Below, in pieces: positions 53,701 through 64,000 of a DNA stretch of 64,000 nucleotides. The DNA is from Phoronis australis. Its lineage: Eukaryota > Phoronida > Phoronidae. Within the stretch, counting starts at the first letter, position 1; every line of letters starts with the position of its first letter. The notes beneath the pieces were generated by a model that was not told the DNA's origin, ran no database searches, and was given only the letters and a program-made list of their open reading frames with translations. Location of the stretch: NCBI GenBank assembly GCA_002633005.1, contig NMRA01000178.1, positions 282,520 to 346,519 of the forward strand, given 5' to 3'. The position numbers and the translations under genes were made by a program.

Positions 53701-56700
53701 CCGAATTTAATTACAAAGAAAACGGGTGGAATAACATATAAACAAAAAATGCACGAAAACAACGTTAAAATGGAAAATACCCGACTGAATGAAGGTAAGA
53801 TTCCAAAATATATCCTATTTTAGCCAACACCAGAATATAAAGAACATGCAGTTTACAGTATTGGAAATCTTTCTGATGGTGAGCAAGGAAATATGAGCTT
53901 CTGAATGGCCTAACAGACTACAGTACAACGGCTGTCCAAAACAAATTTGATGAAGGAATTAAAATTTTAGCATGCTTGCACCATTTTGTGCATCAGAACA
54001 GTAAGTTGTAAAGAAAACTCTCCACACCCTATAGGGGCCAACCCATTCTTGTCTCGATTAAATCGTGCTTTGACACAGCCATGAACAATAGCAGGAGTCT
54101 AGGATAGCAAGCAAACTAACACTATAAGAGGCCACAACAATAAGGGAGACTGAAAACAACAAAAAACACACCAACAACGCTGGTGCCAGCATGACCTTGT
54201 CCGCCAGACGACACAGCTAAAGGAGCTGCAGCATGCATGTTCTTACCAGCCGCCAACTTGGCTCTTAAGATGCTGGTTTGAGGCGCCATCTGGTGGGCTA
54301 GAGTCATTTGTGAGCTCCTGCTCGCTTCTCCGATCATCGTTTGATGTCCCTGAGATGACGACATGATGGAGGCTGGCTGACCTTTGGATTCTCCGATGTT
54401 AGTTCTCGCAACAGCCACTCGGGGCTCTCTATAACTGGCTCCTGAGTTATTTCCGGTATACAGTCTGGGTGACACAGGCTGAGAATGATTGACATTGTTT
54501 TGTAAAGGATTGAAGGAGAGATGACTAGCGCCATCATGATGGTCAGGTAAATGAGTTGTAAGAGAGGTGGTCGCCACATGACTGTTGTCATGACGAACAG
54601 CTGTGTTACAACCCCGACTTAAACTGGCTCTCCACTGCTTGAACGCTTGTGATCTCTGATATGGTGGAAAATCGAGAGGGTTTAGGACCTGAGTATCTGT
54701 GTCCACATGTCCACTTACGTAGGTTGAATGTCCTGGATATGATGGGGGTTTGGATTGAGGTAAACTGTTGTAGTGGGGTTGAGAGTAAGAGCAGGAACTA
54801 TGACTATTATGAACAACGGATAGACTTGAAGCACCGGGCACTTCATTGGTACCCACAGGTTGATTGACAGGGGTGTGGCCAGGGTATGACTGATGCTGAG
54901 AGTATTGAGGACCAGAGACATCACGCACCCCTAAAAGCGTAGTCTGAGCAGGGTGTACGGGAGGAATACCATCGGTTGTGGACTGAAACTCGGACGATTT
55001 CGACAGCTCATTGGCCATCAGATCCAGTTGTCTCAGCTCGGAGTCAGTGAACGGATGTTCCCCCAACAGCTGGTCAATAATGAGATCCTCTTCAGTCTGG
55101 GCTGATGGGGCACATGCCTCCTGCTGACTGAACAAAGCCTTGTAGTTGGTGACGGCAGCAATGCCAGCGGGCTCAACAGTCACTTCTGGCTCCAACAGTT
55201 TATCGAAGCTGGTCAGGTCAAAGTCAGAATTGGCCGGCTCAAACATTGACAAGGCTAATGAGCCTTTGTCCTTCACCTTGAGCAGGTCTTCACAGCCTTT
55301 CTCTTTATTACACATAGACAGAATTCGTTCGTTCAGTTTGTCAATGCGTTTGTTAGTCATGCGTCCCGCACTGGTACACGGGGATACAATGGCACACGGT
55401 TTGTTTTCAGAAGCAGCTTTTTGTGAAGCTTTCAGATTTGAGGCAGTGAAACTGCGGCTAGCTTCTACCTGAGAATTGAGCAAGCTGCGACTGGCTTCTA
55501 CCTGAGTGTTGAGTGACTTCTCATTCGCAATCTCCTCTTTGGACTTGGAACTTTCCATTGACTCTAGCTCTAGGTGTTTTACCATATCATTATCAAGCTT
55601 TTTTCCATTATCTCCAAAAGGTGGCTGTACTGCTGAGCAGTCACCACCATGACCACTAGATGGCACCACAGGTTCACTCAATAGCAAATTACTGGCCTGA
55701 CTAGTCGAAGCGGACATAATACTTTCTGTAATTTTATCAATGCCTTCAAATGTCACGGGCAGGATGTCTGCACTAGGAGTATGATTTTTTTCTTTGATTC
55801 TATTATTATTTTCTTGTTCAACCACACGCAATGCCCTCTGTTGAGATATGTACTGATCCTCAGTTCCTGCACAGATAGGTTTTCCCATCACTGCATTTGT
55901 AACTGCTTTGTTCACAAGATCAGTGACAGCATTGTCTAGAGAACAAATGTCGGTGCTAAGATCCTTTATTTCGTCGCAGTCCTCCGTCAATTTGTCCTCG
56001 GAGATGTGCAGAACGGAGACCTCATCGCTTTTGGTTGATTTATGCGCAAAGTCGACCACAAGGACCCCGGGGGACGAAGGCTCCCTTCCTGCCAACTCTG
56101 AAACAAAATGGCCTGGATTCAGAATGAGTACTGGACGATCGGGATATCCGAGCAACCAGTTATGAGAAAAGTGTTCAAAGCGATGAGTTTACAACAAGAG
56201 CTTTTAAGCTTAAACTGTACTGAGGCAGTGGAGTCAAAAGCTGGTGGCCCCAATGGTGAATGTTCACTCAAGCTGGGTTACAGTGAGACAAGACAGTCAT
56301 ACACACAGCGCCGTGTTAAAGATGCCAAGACAGAGCTACACCCAATCAAGCAAAGAACAAGTGGCCAATATAGGAAACAAAGATGGCAAGCTTACTAAAG
56401 CTGCTACCACAGTCACAAAGATGGCAGGCTTGCTAAAGCTGCTACCACAGTCACATCAGTTCAACCCAAAGCGGTGCAAAGTTAAGAATAAATCCCACAA
56501 CATTTGAGCGGACGAACTGAGGGTACGTGCAATGTGTACATAGAAATGGGCTTCAAATATAATCAACTTGAAAGCACAAAAACTTGCACCTTCTGTCATG
56601 AAACTACACTTGATTTAAGCCACTTATCTGACAGTGTATCATCATGTTCCACAAATGCACATTTAGACATCATTTTTAAGCTTGAGAAGCTCGTTATTAA

Positions 56701-59700
56701 GCTACAGACCTGACTAGGATCATGGTTAACGGAGGATATAATTGAACGAAACAACTGTGTGCAACAAACACTAGATTCAATCTTTATTCTTCACTGGAGC
56801 GATAAAACAACAAAATTTAGATTTAAAAAAATTCTGTTTAAAATTCAGAGCATCAGGAAAAGTACTCCCTTTGCTACAATAAAGTTCGGGGACACAATAA
56901 GAACGATGAGTCAATAGGTAACTGGACGTTCAGAAGGAGGTGAAAATGAAGAAAGGTCGCTTTTTTGACATCTGAATAAATTGAGAGCAGAAGCAGTTCA
57001 TTCACCAGGGAGTGCTCATGAGATTGCCATAATGCTGACATTCCTATAGAAATGACGTTTGCTTCAGCAGCGACAACTGATGAATTTAGAGTTCCCCACT
57101 CAAAAGCTATAAAATATGAAGACCTTCAGTACCCTGACATGTTCCACGTCTTGAATGTTTTGTAAAAAATGGTTTTACACCTGCCAACCAAGTTACCCTT
57201 CGATGCAAAACTATTCACCTTGAAAAGAGTAAAAAGAAGCTGCATAAATTGATAAAAAACTTAATGAATGATTTTCAACAACTCTGAACTTGGGTGTCAT
57301 ATGAAAAGAAAGGAATACATCAGAAGACAGCTGAGGTCGAGACAGTGAGCAAACTGTGGTGGAGCTGGAAAGGTCGTCGGACAGCTTATGATATTTTTTG
57401 CAAAGCAGTTTGAGTAAGGCATGATTAAAAACAAAACTATATCTGTCGGGGAAAGATGGATATCAACTTTGCTTAATAATGTAAGTCATGAAATGACAGT
57501 AGTCAATTAAAATATCACACGAAAGGAGGAATGAAAAGACAGTTAACGCTTAGTTCAAATCATTTATAAAATAAATAAACAAAAAGTTGTGACAAGAATA
57601 ATTACCAAGCAGGTTGCATGAGTAAAGCCTTTAATTTAATTTAATTCACATCGACTATGTGCAAAAAGTGGCAAGTGCATGAAAGATTCGTGTCACAACT
57701 GCCAGTTTAGTTCCATGGGTGACAACAGAGGGAGCAGAACTGGCAGGGGGCAGAAGCAGGCAGACATCTATCTACACAGCATACCTCGCGAGCATTCTGC
57801 GTGCTCGTCCAAGCGTACAACAGACACAGACATCTCTTCTGTGGGAAAAATAAAACTGAATGTACGCAAACATACTAATGTGACCTAGAAATGCAAGGCA
57901 ATACAACAAGAAGCGAATAATACACTACTTGGTAATGCTAATTAAACCATGGTTCACCAAGTACAAAAGTGCATGCGTTCAGATAGTCGCGTGGGACTTT
58001 CATGACATTAAGAGCAGTCCGTCATTCAGGAGAAACAGCTTCTCTCACTGTATTCAAATAGGAGGGACTCTTCTTCATTAGTGCCACCTAGTGAATTCGT
58101 ATCGAACCTACCACTAGTGAAACAAAGCATAGACACCTTGATGAAACAGAGGAGGCAAGGACAGTCCCTGAGTTCATGCTATAAGGATCCAGAAGATATA
58201 ATCCATATCAACTGCACTTGTGTCAACAGAGTACTGGTCAACCAAACATTAAAAATAGGCAATAGCGACAATCCACATTACTGTCATTCATTGGTAAGTT
58301 CCAATTTTGAAAAGCTTTCTCAGCACTGAAGTTTGTAAAAAGGTGAACATTTCAAAGCTTTTCATTTATGAGAATGGGACTTTTTGAAATAAAAGAATTT
58401 TCAGAATTTTAAAAGTTTACATTTAATGAGGACCTAAGTCTCAGCCCAAGTGTACACAAAAACACCACATTACTAAGAATGATGAGCCCAAAATTAAGGC
58501 AAACACTAATCTGCGATAAATGAAAATTACCCATGCTCAAATACAATCAATCATCGAGTTACTAGCTAAGAGACTCAGAATCGGGATTTGTTGAGTTTTT
58601 GAAATGCAGATTAAAAATGAGACCACTAAACATAGTTGGAGATGTGTGCATAACTTGGTTCTTTGTTTTTAACAGCTTGAAGATAACTTGCTTTTGTGGA
58701 TATAGGAACAGGATTTTTATAGCTAATTATTTACAGTTACCAATGCAATCAAGGATAGTTCACTCCCTTTCTCTCTTTACAAAGTAATATCACTTTAAAA
58801 GTAACTTGGACAACAAATACCACTATTTGTGATGTCACTGGACAACAGAATCATTACTTGTTCTCTAGCAAAAAATCCCACCCTCGTACCCAGGATAAAC
58901 TACAGACTGGTGAACATGCGTCCCTAGAATTCAGATTGGCTGATTTTGACATAGCAGGACCTTTGAAAAAGCGAATGTTTATTCTAGAACCATGATCTGC
59001 TCGTGCACGGTCCAGTATCCAAACACAAATACCTCAGTGTTCTCCACATCCTATTTTGACTCGTCATGACGTTGAGTTTGAATTTCCTCATGAGTTTGAA
59101 AACCTGTGCAACTAGTTTCAACTTTTAGAAGATTAGTCACCTTTAGAAAATTACAAGAAGGAAGAAAAAGGGTCACTTCAATTCATAAACATGGAGACTG
59201 TCACTTTAACAATGACTGATTATTTTAAGTTTGAGGCAGCCGCTCTAAACTCGTCACCGAAGAGCTGTGCTTTGTCACATGTTAAGAGTGGTACATTCTA
59301 CTTCTGTAAGCTGCGGCTACCAGTGTACGGAAATCATACAATCTGATTCAGTAAACACCAAAGCGGGAAGTGCCATGCCAATTCAACGGAATGGATATTG
59401 CTGGTAAAAGCATCAGCAGTAGGATGGACCAACACTAGGGAACATTGGGTCTACACTGATATAATATCACCTTCATCACATAGTTAAGCATTCAACTTTA
59501 ACAGGAGTACAGGACCATTCTCAACTTTGAAAAAACACCATTTTATTCCAAGGATAACAACCTTCAATGCATTTCTGAGAAAAATGAGCAGCCAATATTT
59601 CCAAATTCCATGATGAATAAGTACCAGAACACAAGTAATAGCCACACCTCAAATTACCATAATACCATCTCTGATTCTGCCATATTTACCCACAATGCTG

Positions 59701-62700
59701 TACACCAGTAGGGTCTAAAACCCAGCTGTGTATGACACCATGCAAATCAGAATTCCACAGCAAAATTATTTTCCCACCCGGCACTAAAATGCTAGTTAAG
59801 CCAGTTACAATGGTGATCACAAAAATCGCTCAACTGTATTGGGCATGATATTTTATTCTTTTCCACCAAAGCTCAGAAACATCTAGCAAACAAACCTTTC
59901 AAAAACTAAATCAATCACACGATGAATTTTTCTACCGCTGGGAGGAAGGGGAAAGTGGACGTCGGGATACGACTAATGACAACCACTGAAATGAAAACAG
60001 TTTTTTGGTGAAGCTGGTCACAGATTACTTTGTTTTCAGAGGACCTCACGCAGCAGCTTGGAAGAAAGCACCAAGTGTTTACAACATTAACCTTGTAACT
60101 GCCAATTTTGGTAAGTGCACTGTAACGATCCACAAAAACAAAAAGGGCTTACTGAAAGGTGTTTTTGTACAGTCAAGGGTATCAGGCATTCCACAACAAA
60201 ACTTCAATCCAATTTATTACCAGTACAAAAGAATTAATCAAAGAGTGCGATGGAAGTCACAGAAATTTAACGTTTCCTTGTACGTACTCTATTGATCTAG
60301 TTACATGACGTCATGCATAGTGGGAACATCATACTTAGTTGTTTGCACATTCCGATTTGATTGAAGGAATGTCTATGATAAAGAATACGTTTGCGCATGC
60401 AAACCACTAAATTGAAGCAAATCCATCACAAAACCAACAAGACACTTCAGGTAGATACAATTAAACTTACGTGATGCAAGACATTCATCCAAATCTGTCT
60501 ATCCCATGCAGTCAATATAACATATGTCTATATTCACTGAATTCAGCAAGTTTGTTGGCGATTGATTTTAAAATTAGGAATGTGACATTGACAAAAATTC
60601 CAAGACATAAATTTGCCAGTTTTCTGCTCTGCGAAACAATTAATTCAATTGAGATCATACAAATATCAGCAGAACAAACCAGAATTGGCATAAGAAGTCA
60701 CACAAAACTGTAAAACTGCATTGCATGGTTTTCAAGAATAATTCTCACAATACAGAAACAATCATTTGCATTGTTCAACATCAACGGATTGAATTTTGCG
60801 CTATTTCAGGAAATTTTAAACTCACCTTTCTTTTTGGTCTTCTTGGCCTTTTTCTCAAAAGAACCATCCAACTCCTTGGAAGACTTTTTGTGTTTTTTGG
60901 ACTTCTTTGACTCACTCCGCACATCACCACTTTGTCCAATGTCTGACTGAGAAGACGACTTAGTCTGATTGGCTGACATTGCACTCTCAGATGTTTTATG
61001 ATTGCTCGATTTCTCTACAGAAGACTTTCTGGCAGAACTTTCTGCACATGAGACAAGACGAGAACTTTCCTCATGCTTTTCATGTTTTTTCACTTTCTTT
61101 TTGGCTTTTACCATTTCTGAAGATGTGGACTCGGCACAGTTGGAGTTAACAGAAACTGTTGGAGTCGAATCAGTCAACATCTCCACTTTACTGCCACACT
61201 TTCCATCACCTTTTCCATTTTTCTTCTTTCTCTTATGATCACAGCTATCATAAGTTTTTTTCCGTTTCTTGGCTTTCTTGGTCTCTTCTGCACTTGCACT
61301 GGACTGAGCACTCATCGTGACTGGGCTATTGAACAGCTCCTTGAAGCTGGATGGCCTTGCTGAGCGACCTTGACCCTTCACCTTGGAATACAGGTCATTG
61401 TCAAAAACGTTAATTTTGCCAGCTTGCAAATCATCCCAGAAGGAATCGCGAACCTGCAGAGAAAACACACAGAGTTATTGAAGACCATTTTAATTAGCAA
61501 GAAAAAGCCAACTGTTCAGCTATTGATCAACAGACAAAGTATGCTGAACCACCCTCCCCCATTCCTCAAAATGTTCATTTTAAAATTACCACGCTCTATC
61601 ATGCAACCACCCTCACAATCTTTGTTCCTTAAAACATCATATTGGTGAGTGTGACCATCTCCACAACATAATCACTTTTAACTGACAAGCCGCACACTGC
61701 CTGCTTTGCCTTACAATGTTTTAAAAGACCGCCACATGGCGAGACTTACACAATGCAGCTCATTGAACATAAATAGCAAGTGCACATGACCCTAAATTCC
61801 CCTTTTAATGATCATGCCCAGGATTGAAGCCTAAGTATTTCACAAGAAGACAACACTTGGCCATTCCATACATCACCTCCTAGTAACGCAAAAAACAACA
61901 TCAAAATTTTCTCGCAAATTTGAGTGCTACCAGGAGAATTTCAAATGGCACACAAAGAATATACAGTGGAGCGCAGTTAATGTCATACCAGATAATAGAA
62001 AATGTCGGGTTATTGTTATGAAATGTCAAAAATGATTCATTTTCCATTAAACCCAGGCAAACTGCACAATGTCATGATTTACTGTCATATTACCAGATAA
62101 GTCATTAAAAATGAGCAAAAATTGATTCTCACTCGCCTATCACAAGTTACCTTCACCATTTTATTTAAAAACAAACCTAATTCATATTCAATTCATTTGC
62201 ATTTATTTACCAGAACTCAGCGTCTGGGTTAGCTGTATTACTATCAGACTTAAAAGATAAATGCGTTATTTTGAACTATACATAGTATCACGTGACTAAT
62301 CTAGTAATGGATACACAACTCATAAATGATAACTCTTCACAGTCGTCACTTGGAAAACATTCAAAGTTTAAGTTCCAAATCCACCAATTATGGTCTTGCC
62401 CCGTTCCCTTTAGCAAGATCGTTGCCAAGTCGAAACCTGCTTAATGGAATATCCCACTTATCATAATTTATCTCGAAACCGAGGGTATGACATTAAGCCG
62501 ACGTACTGTACTACAGTTTGATGAGATAGAATTGGTTCAGTTTGGTGCAATAACTTCAAATCAGTTCTCATTATATAGCTTAATTCAAATCACTCTTGAC
62601 TAAATATGCTCAGGTTCAACAGTCGTCTGGTAATGTGATCAAGAGAACTTTTCCTGGACGTTTTTTAGCAGATCAAAACCTGGGATAAGAATCTGGAGAA

Positions 62701-63766
62701 CTTATCCTTTAACTAACATCATGGGAATATTTACACTACAGTAACAATCAAAACAGGTAATTCATAAAGGTTGAACTCTTAACACAAAATTCAACAACAC
62801 TGCTCACAAAGACTGAATAAGCCCAGTAGCCTAAAGGTCATTATTACACCATGTGTTGTTACCAGGTGAACCTTGACAGACGTACCCACAGACACAAAAT
62901 AATATCATAGTATTTTTGTTACCAGGTGAAGCTTGACAGACTGACCCATTGAGACCAATGTATATCATAGTATTTTTTGTAACCAGGTGAAGCTTAACAG
63001 ACTGACCCATTGAGACAAAATAATATCATAGTATTTGTGTTACCAGGTGAAGCTTGACAGTCTGATCCATTGAGACAAATGTGTATGATAGTACTTAGTA
63101 TACAAACACCTGGGCTTGCAGGCTTATCTTTGTGCTGGAAATAAAATTATTTTTGAAATTTCCGTTCTACCTTTAATACACACTCAAAATAAGTGCCTAT
63201 AATTACGTGTTTGACTATATTATGGTTTATGTGGATGACTGTCTAATCCTAATTAGCACTCGATGGTCCCATCATTAACACTTAAGGGTATATCTGAACT
63301 TTTGAATTTGTAACTTAAATCTAAGTCATCAAGTGGAAATTGGGACTAGAAACTCACCAGCTTAAAACAGACACTTGCCTTGAATTTGCACTAAAAATAT
63401 CAAATAACATTTTGATTTCGAGTACAAAGATTAGACCATGGGCCCTAACAAGCAAACAGAAGCCCGATCCCATCAAGATGCCAACCTGGGCAAGTGTCAA
63501 GTCACATTTATCACATAAAATACAATCAACAAACATTTTGTCACATCAAAGCAGATCTCCACAACACTGCTCTCTTTAAGTAAACATGGTGCTTGTAATG
63601 AATTAAAAAACATCTCATTAGTGATTGATCTCAGACCAATGACTGGTGAAGAAGGCATTCATACACCATACTACTAACTACTACACTCTTGTCACCATAC
63701 TTTCGGTGATTCTGTAACCGCTGGTGTTGAATCAGTCTTCTGGTGTTCAGATGACAGACGTCTCGA
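44788..63766 (-). CDS. MPHOSPH8: M-phase phosphoprotein 8-like (HUSH family), N-terminus outside window
   Basis: Homologue of MPP8, the H3K9me3-reading subunit of the HUSH silencing complex. Exons (minus): 63701-63766, 60826-61453, 54172-56097, 52543-52598, 51346-51526, 50789-50973, 50378-50532, 48856-49007, 46796-46923, 45982-46068, 44788-44841; 1205 residues in the window, all phases agreeing. The 60826 exon opens VRDSFWDDLQAGKINVFDND and is then Lys/Ser-rich with basic nuclear-type runs. The 54172 exon (641 aa) is disordered, Ser/Gln-rich, with an acidic helical stretch LLGEHPFTDSELRQLDLMAN. Identity rests on the C-terminal third: DSVKKGDYMTV...NLEQPDATGMSLVMIAAQKG, then ankyrin units (NTQQKNGNTALMYAAEQGHT, NTQQCTGETALMKAVKKGHR), then GVGMILFIAHARI, YGPCAVKSVILND, FVLSFSPLHNGANELII and AKLLVCAYRATL, all in family order up to the stop. 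The chromodomain is not in the window. The protein is longer than human MPP8 (860 aa). A 211-base gap (51604-51814) is intronic. Confidence 0.88.
44890..45080 (+). repeat. Decayed tRNA-derived SINE-like element
   Basis: 'gcgtggctcagtggttcgag' at about 44917-44936 is close to a tRNA 5' region with A box. The expected B box about 40 bases on is decayed (gacagttcagtattaccc). It lies in the last MPHOSPH8-like intron. Not called a functional tRNA. Confidence 0.5.
49085..49345 (-). repeat. Interspersed repeat, copy 2 (MITE-like)
   Basis: Reverse-complement homologue of 1-275. The full phrase order is conserved (cttgattctggaatt, gtgttttcaatctacag, ccttgagcaaaataatta). The end 'gagaatttttactgtaa' gives the likely terminal sequence. 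It lies in an MPHOSPH8-like intron. Confidence 0.75.
51565..51840. repeat. Purine-rich repeat around a 211-base N gap
   Basis: 'gagagggggcgatg' is repeated before the gap (51604-51814) and 'gggaggcagagggaga' follows it. It is a purine-strand simple repeat between two MPHOSPH8-like exons. Open frames that read through the Ns are artefacts. Confidence 0.8.
53335..53388. repeat. 20-bp tandem repeat, 2.5 copies
   Basis: 'gacaatataagcttctc' plus 'gacaatataagcttctc' plus 'gacaatacagg' in an MPHOSPH8-like intron. The AAGCTT half-palindromes could pair. Confidence 0.7.
56098..60825. other. Large MPHOSPH8-like intron
   Basis: A 4.7 kb intron between the 641-aa exon and the Lys-rich exon. It holds a 40-bp tandem duplication at about 56379-56455 (aaagctgctaccacagtcac in each unit) and a CTCF-like word at 58081-58093 (gtgccacctagtg). 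No exon or gene was recognised in it. Confidence 0.6.
62855..63098. repeat. 60-bp minisatellite, 4 copies
   Basis: The unit starts 'accaggtgaagcttgacaga', continues 'ctgacccattgagacaa', and ends 'atatcatagtattt'. Copies start at 62861, 62921, 62982 and 63042. It lies in the MPHOSPH8-like intron between 61454 and 63700. Confidence 0.9.
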
Positions 63767-63804
63767 CTGAAAATATAACAAAACATAACATTATGAGGAG
63801 GTGA

Positions 63805-63890
63805 CATACACAGCATGTGAAATACATTACACAGCATGCGAAATACCTAACACAGCATGTGATGCACATTACACAGCATGTGATATACAA
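63805..63890. repeat. 21-22-bp tandem repeat, 4 copies
   Basis: The unit 'acacagcatgtgaaatacat' and variants occur four times just upstream (minus-strand sense) of the outermost MPHOSPH8-like exon in the window. Confidence 0.75.
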
Positions 63891-64000
63891 CAGGGACTCA
63901 TCTAGGATTTGAAAATTGGGCGTCCAAATTCGTGAGATTGACGAGTCGTGCAAAATGTGAATCAGATGCGCGTAGCGCTGATGGGGGGGGGGGGGGGAAG
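63891..64000. repeat. G-rich interspersed element, second copy
   Basis: It opens 'cagggactcatctaggat' and ends 'gatgcgcgtagcgctgatgg' before a G14 tract, the same order as 17622-17725. It is cut by the window edge. Confidence 0.6.

Noticed and set aside
62855-63098. CRISPR-like array of 60-bp units
   Set aside because: The whole unit repeats with no unique spacers, in an intron of a eukaryotic gene; it is a minisatellite.

Overview
This is a eukaryotic nuclear window. Every gene but one is split by GT-AG introns, spacing is wide, AT-rich introns hold many small repeats, and four N gaps are present. The gene set (PPIL4, KRR1, CYB5R4 and an MPHOSPH8-like gene) with fairly compact introns and many indel-bearing repeats suggests an invertebrate animal, most likely an invertebrate deuterostome (acorn worm, amphioxus or echinoderm grade). 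That placement is inference. Nothing bacterial, viral or CRISPR-like was seen.

Layout. 1-11402 (minus): PPIL4, a nuclear cyclophilin with an RRM; 11 exons were traced in phase and the C-terminus runs off the left edge or was not recognised. 11403-11606: a short shared promoter. 11607-12692 (plus): KRR1, a ribosome-biogenesis KH protein in one uninterrupted frame. 14932-19686 (minus): an unnamed type I membrane protein with two thrombospondin type-1 repeats, 3 exons, one intron with a GC-AG border. 21771-22578 (minus): last exon of an unrecognised gene. 24151-37240 (plus): complete CYB5R4 (cytochrome b5 / CS / FAD-NADH reductase fusion), 13 exons, 525 aa. 37264-44505: intergenic DNA present twice in a row, joined at a single N. 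44788-63766 (minus): MPHOSPH8-like gene (HUSH complex family), 11 exons traced, with ankyrin repeats and the C-terminal domain; the chromodomain end is beyond the right edge.

CYB5R4 and the MPHOSPH8-like gene converge, PPIL4 and KRR1 diverge. The genes are unrelated housekeeping or chromatin functions, not a pathway cluster. Exon borders were worked out by hand from splice signals; within each gene the reading phase agrees across every proposed junction, and this is the main support for the models.

The most notable points are the MPHOSPH8-like gene in an apparent invertebrate, five decayed tandem copies of the haem-binding exon of CYB5R4, a ~450 bp tandem repeat carrying regularly spaced CTCF-like boxes, the GC-AG intron in the TSP1 gene, the intronless KRR1, and a probable haplotype-duplication artefact. 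No clearly new multi-gene system was found.
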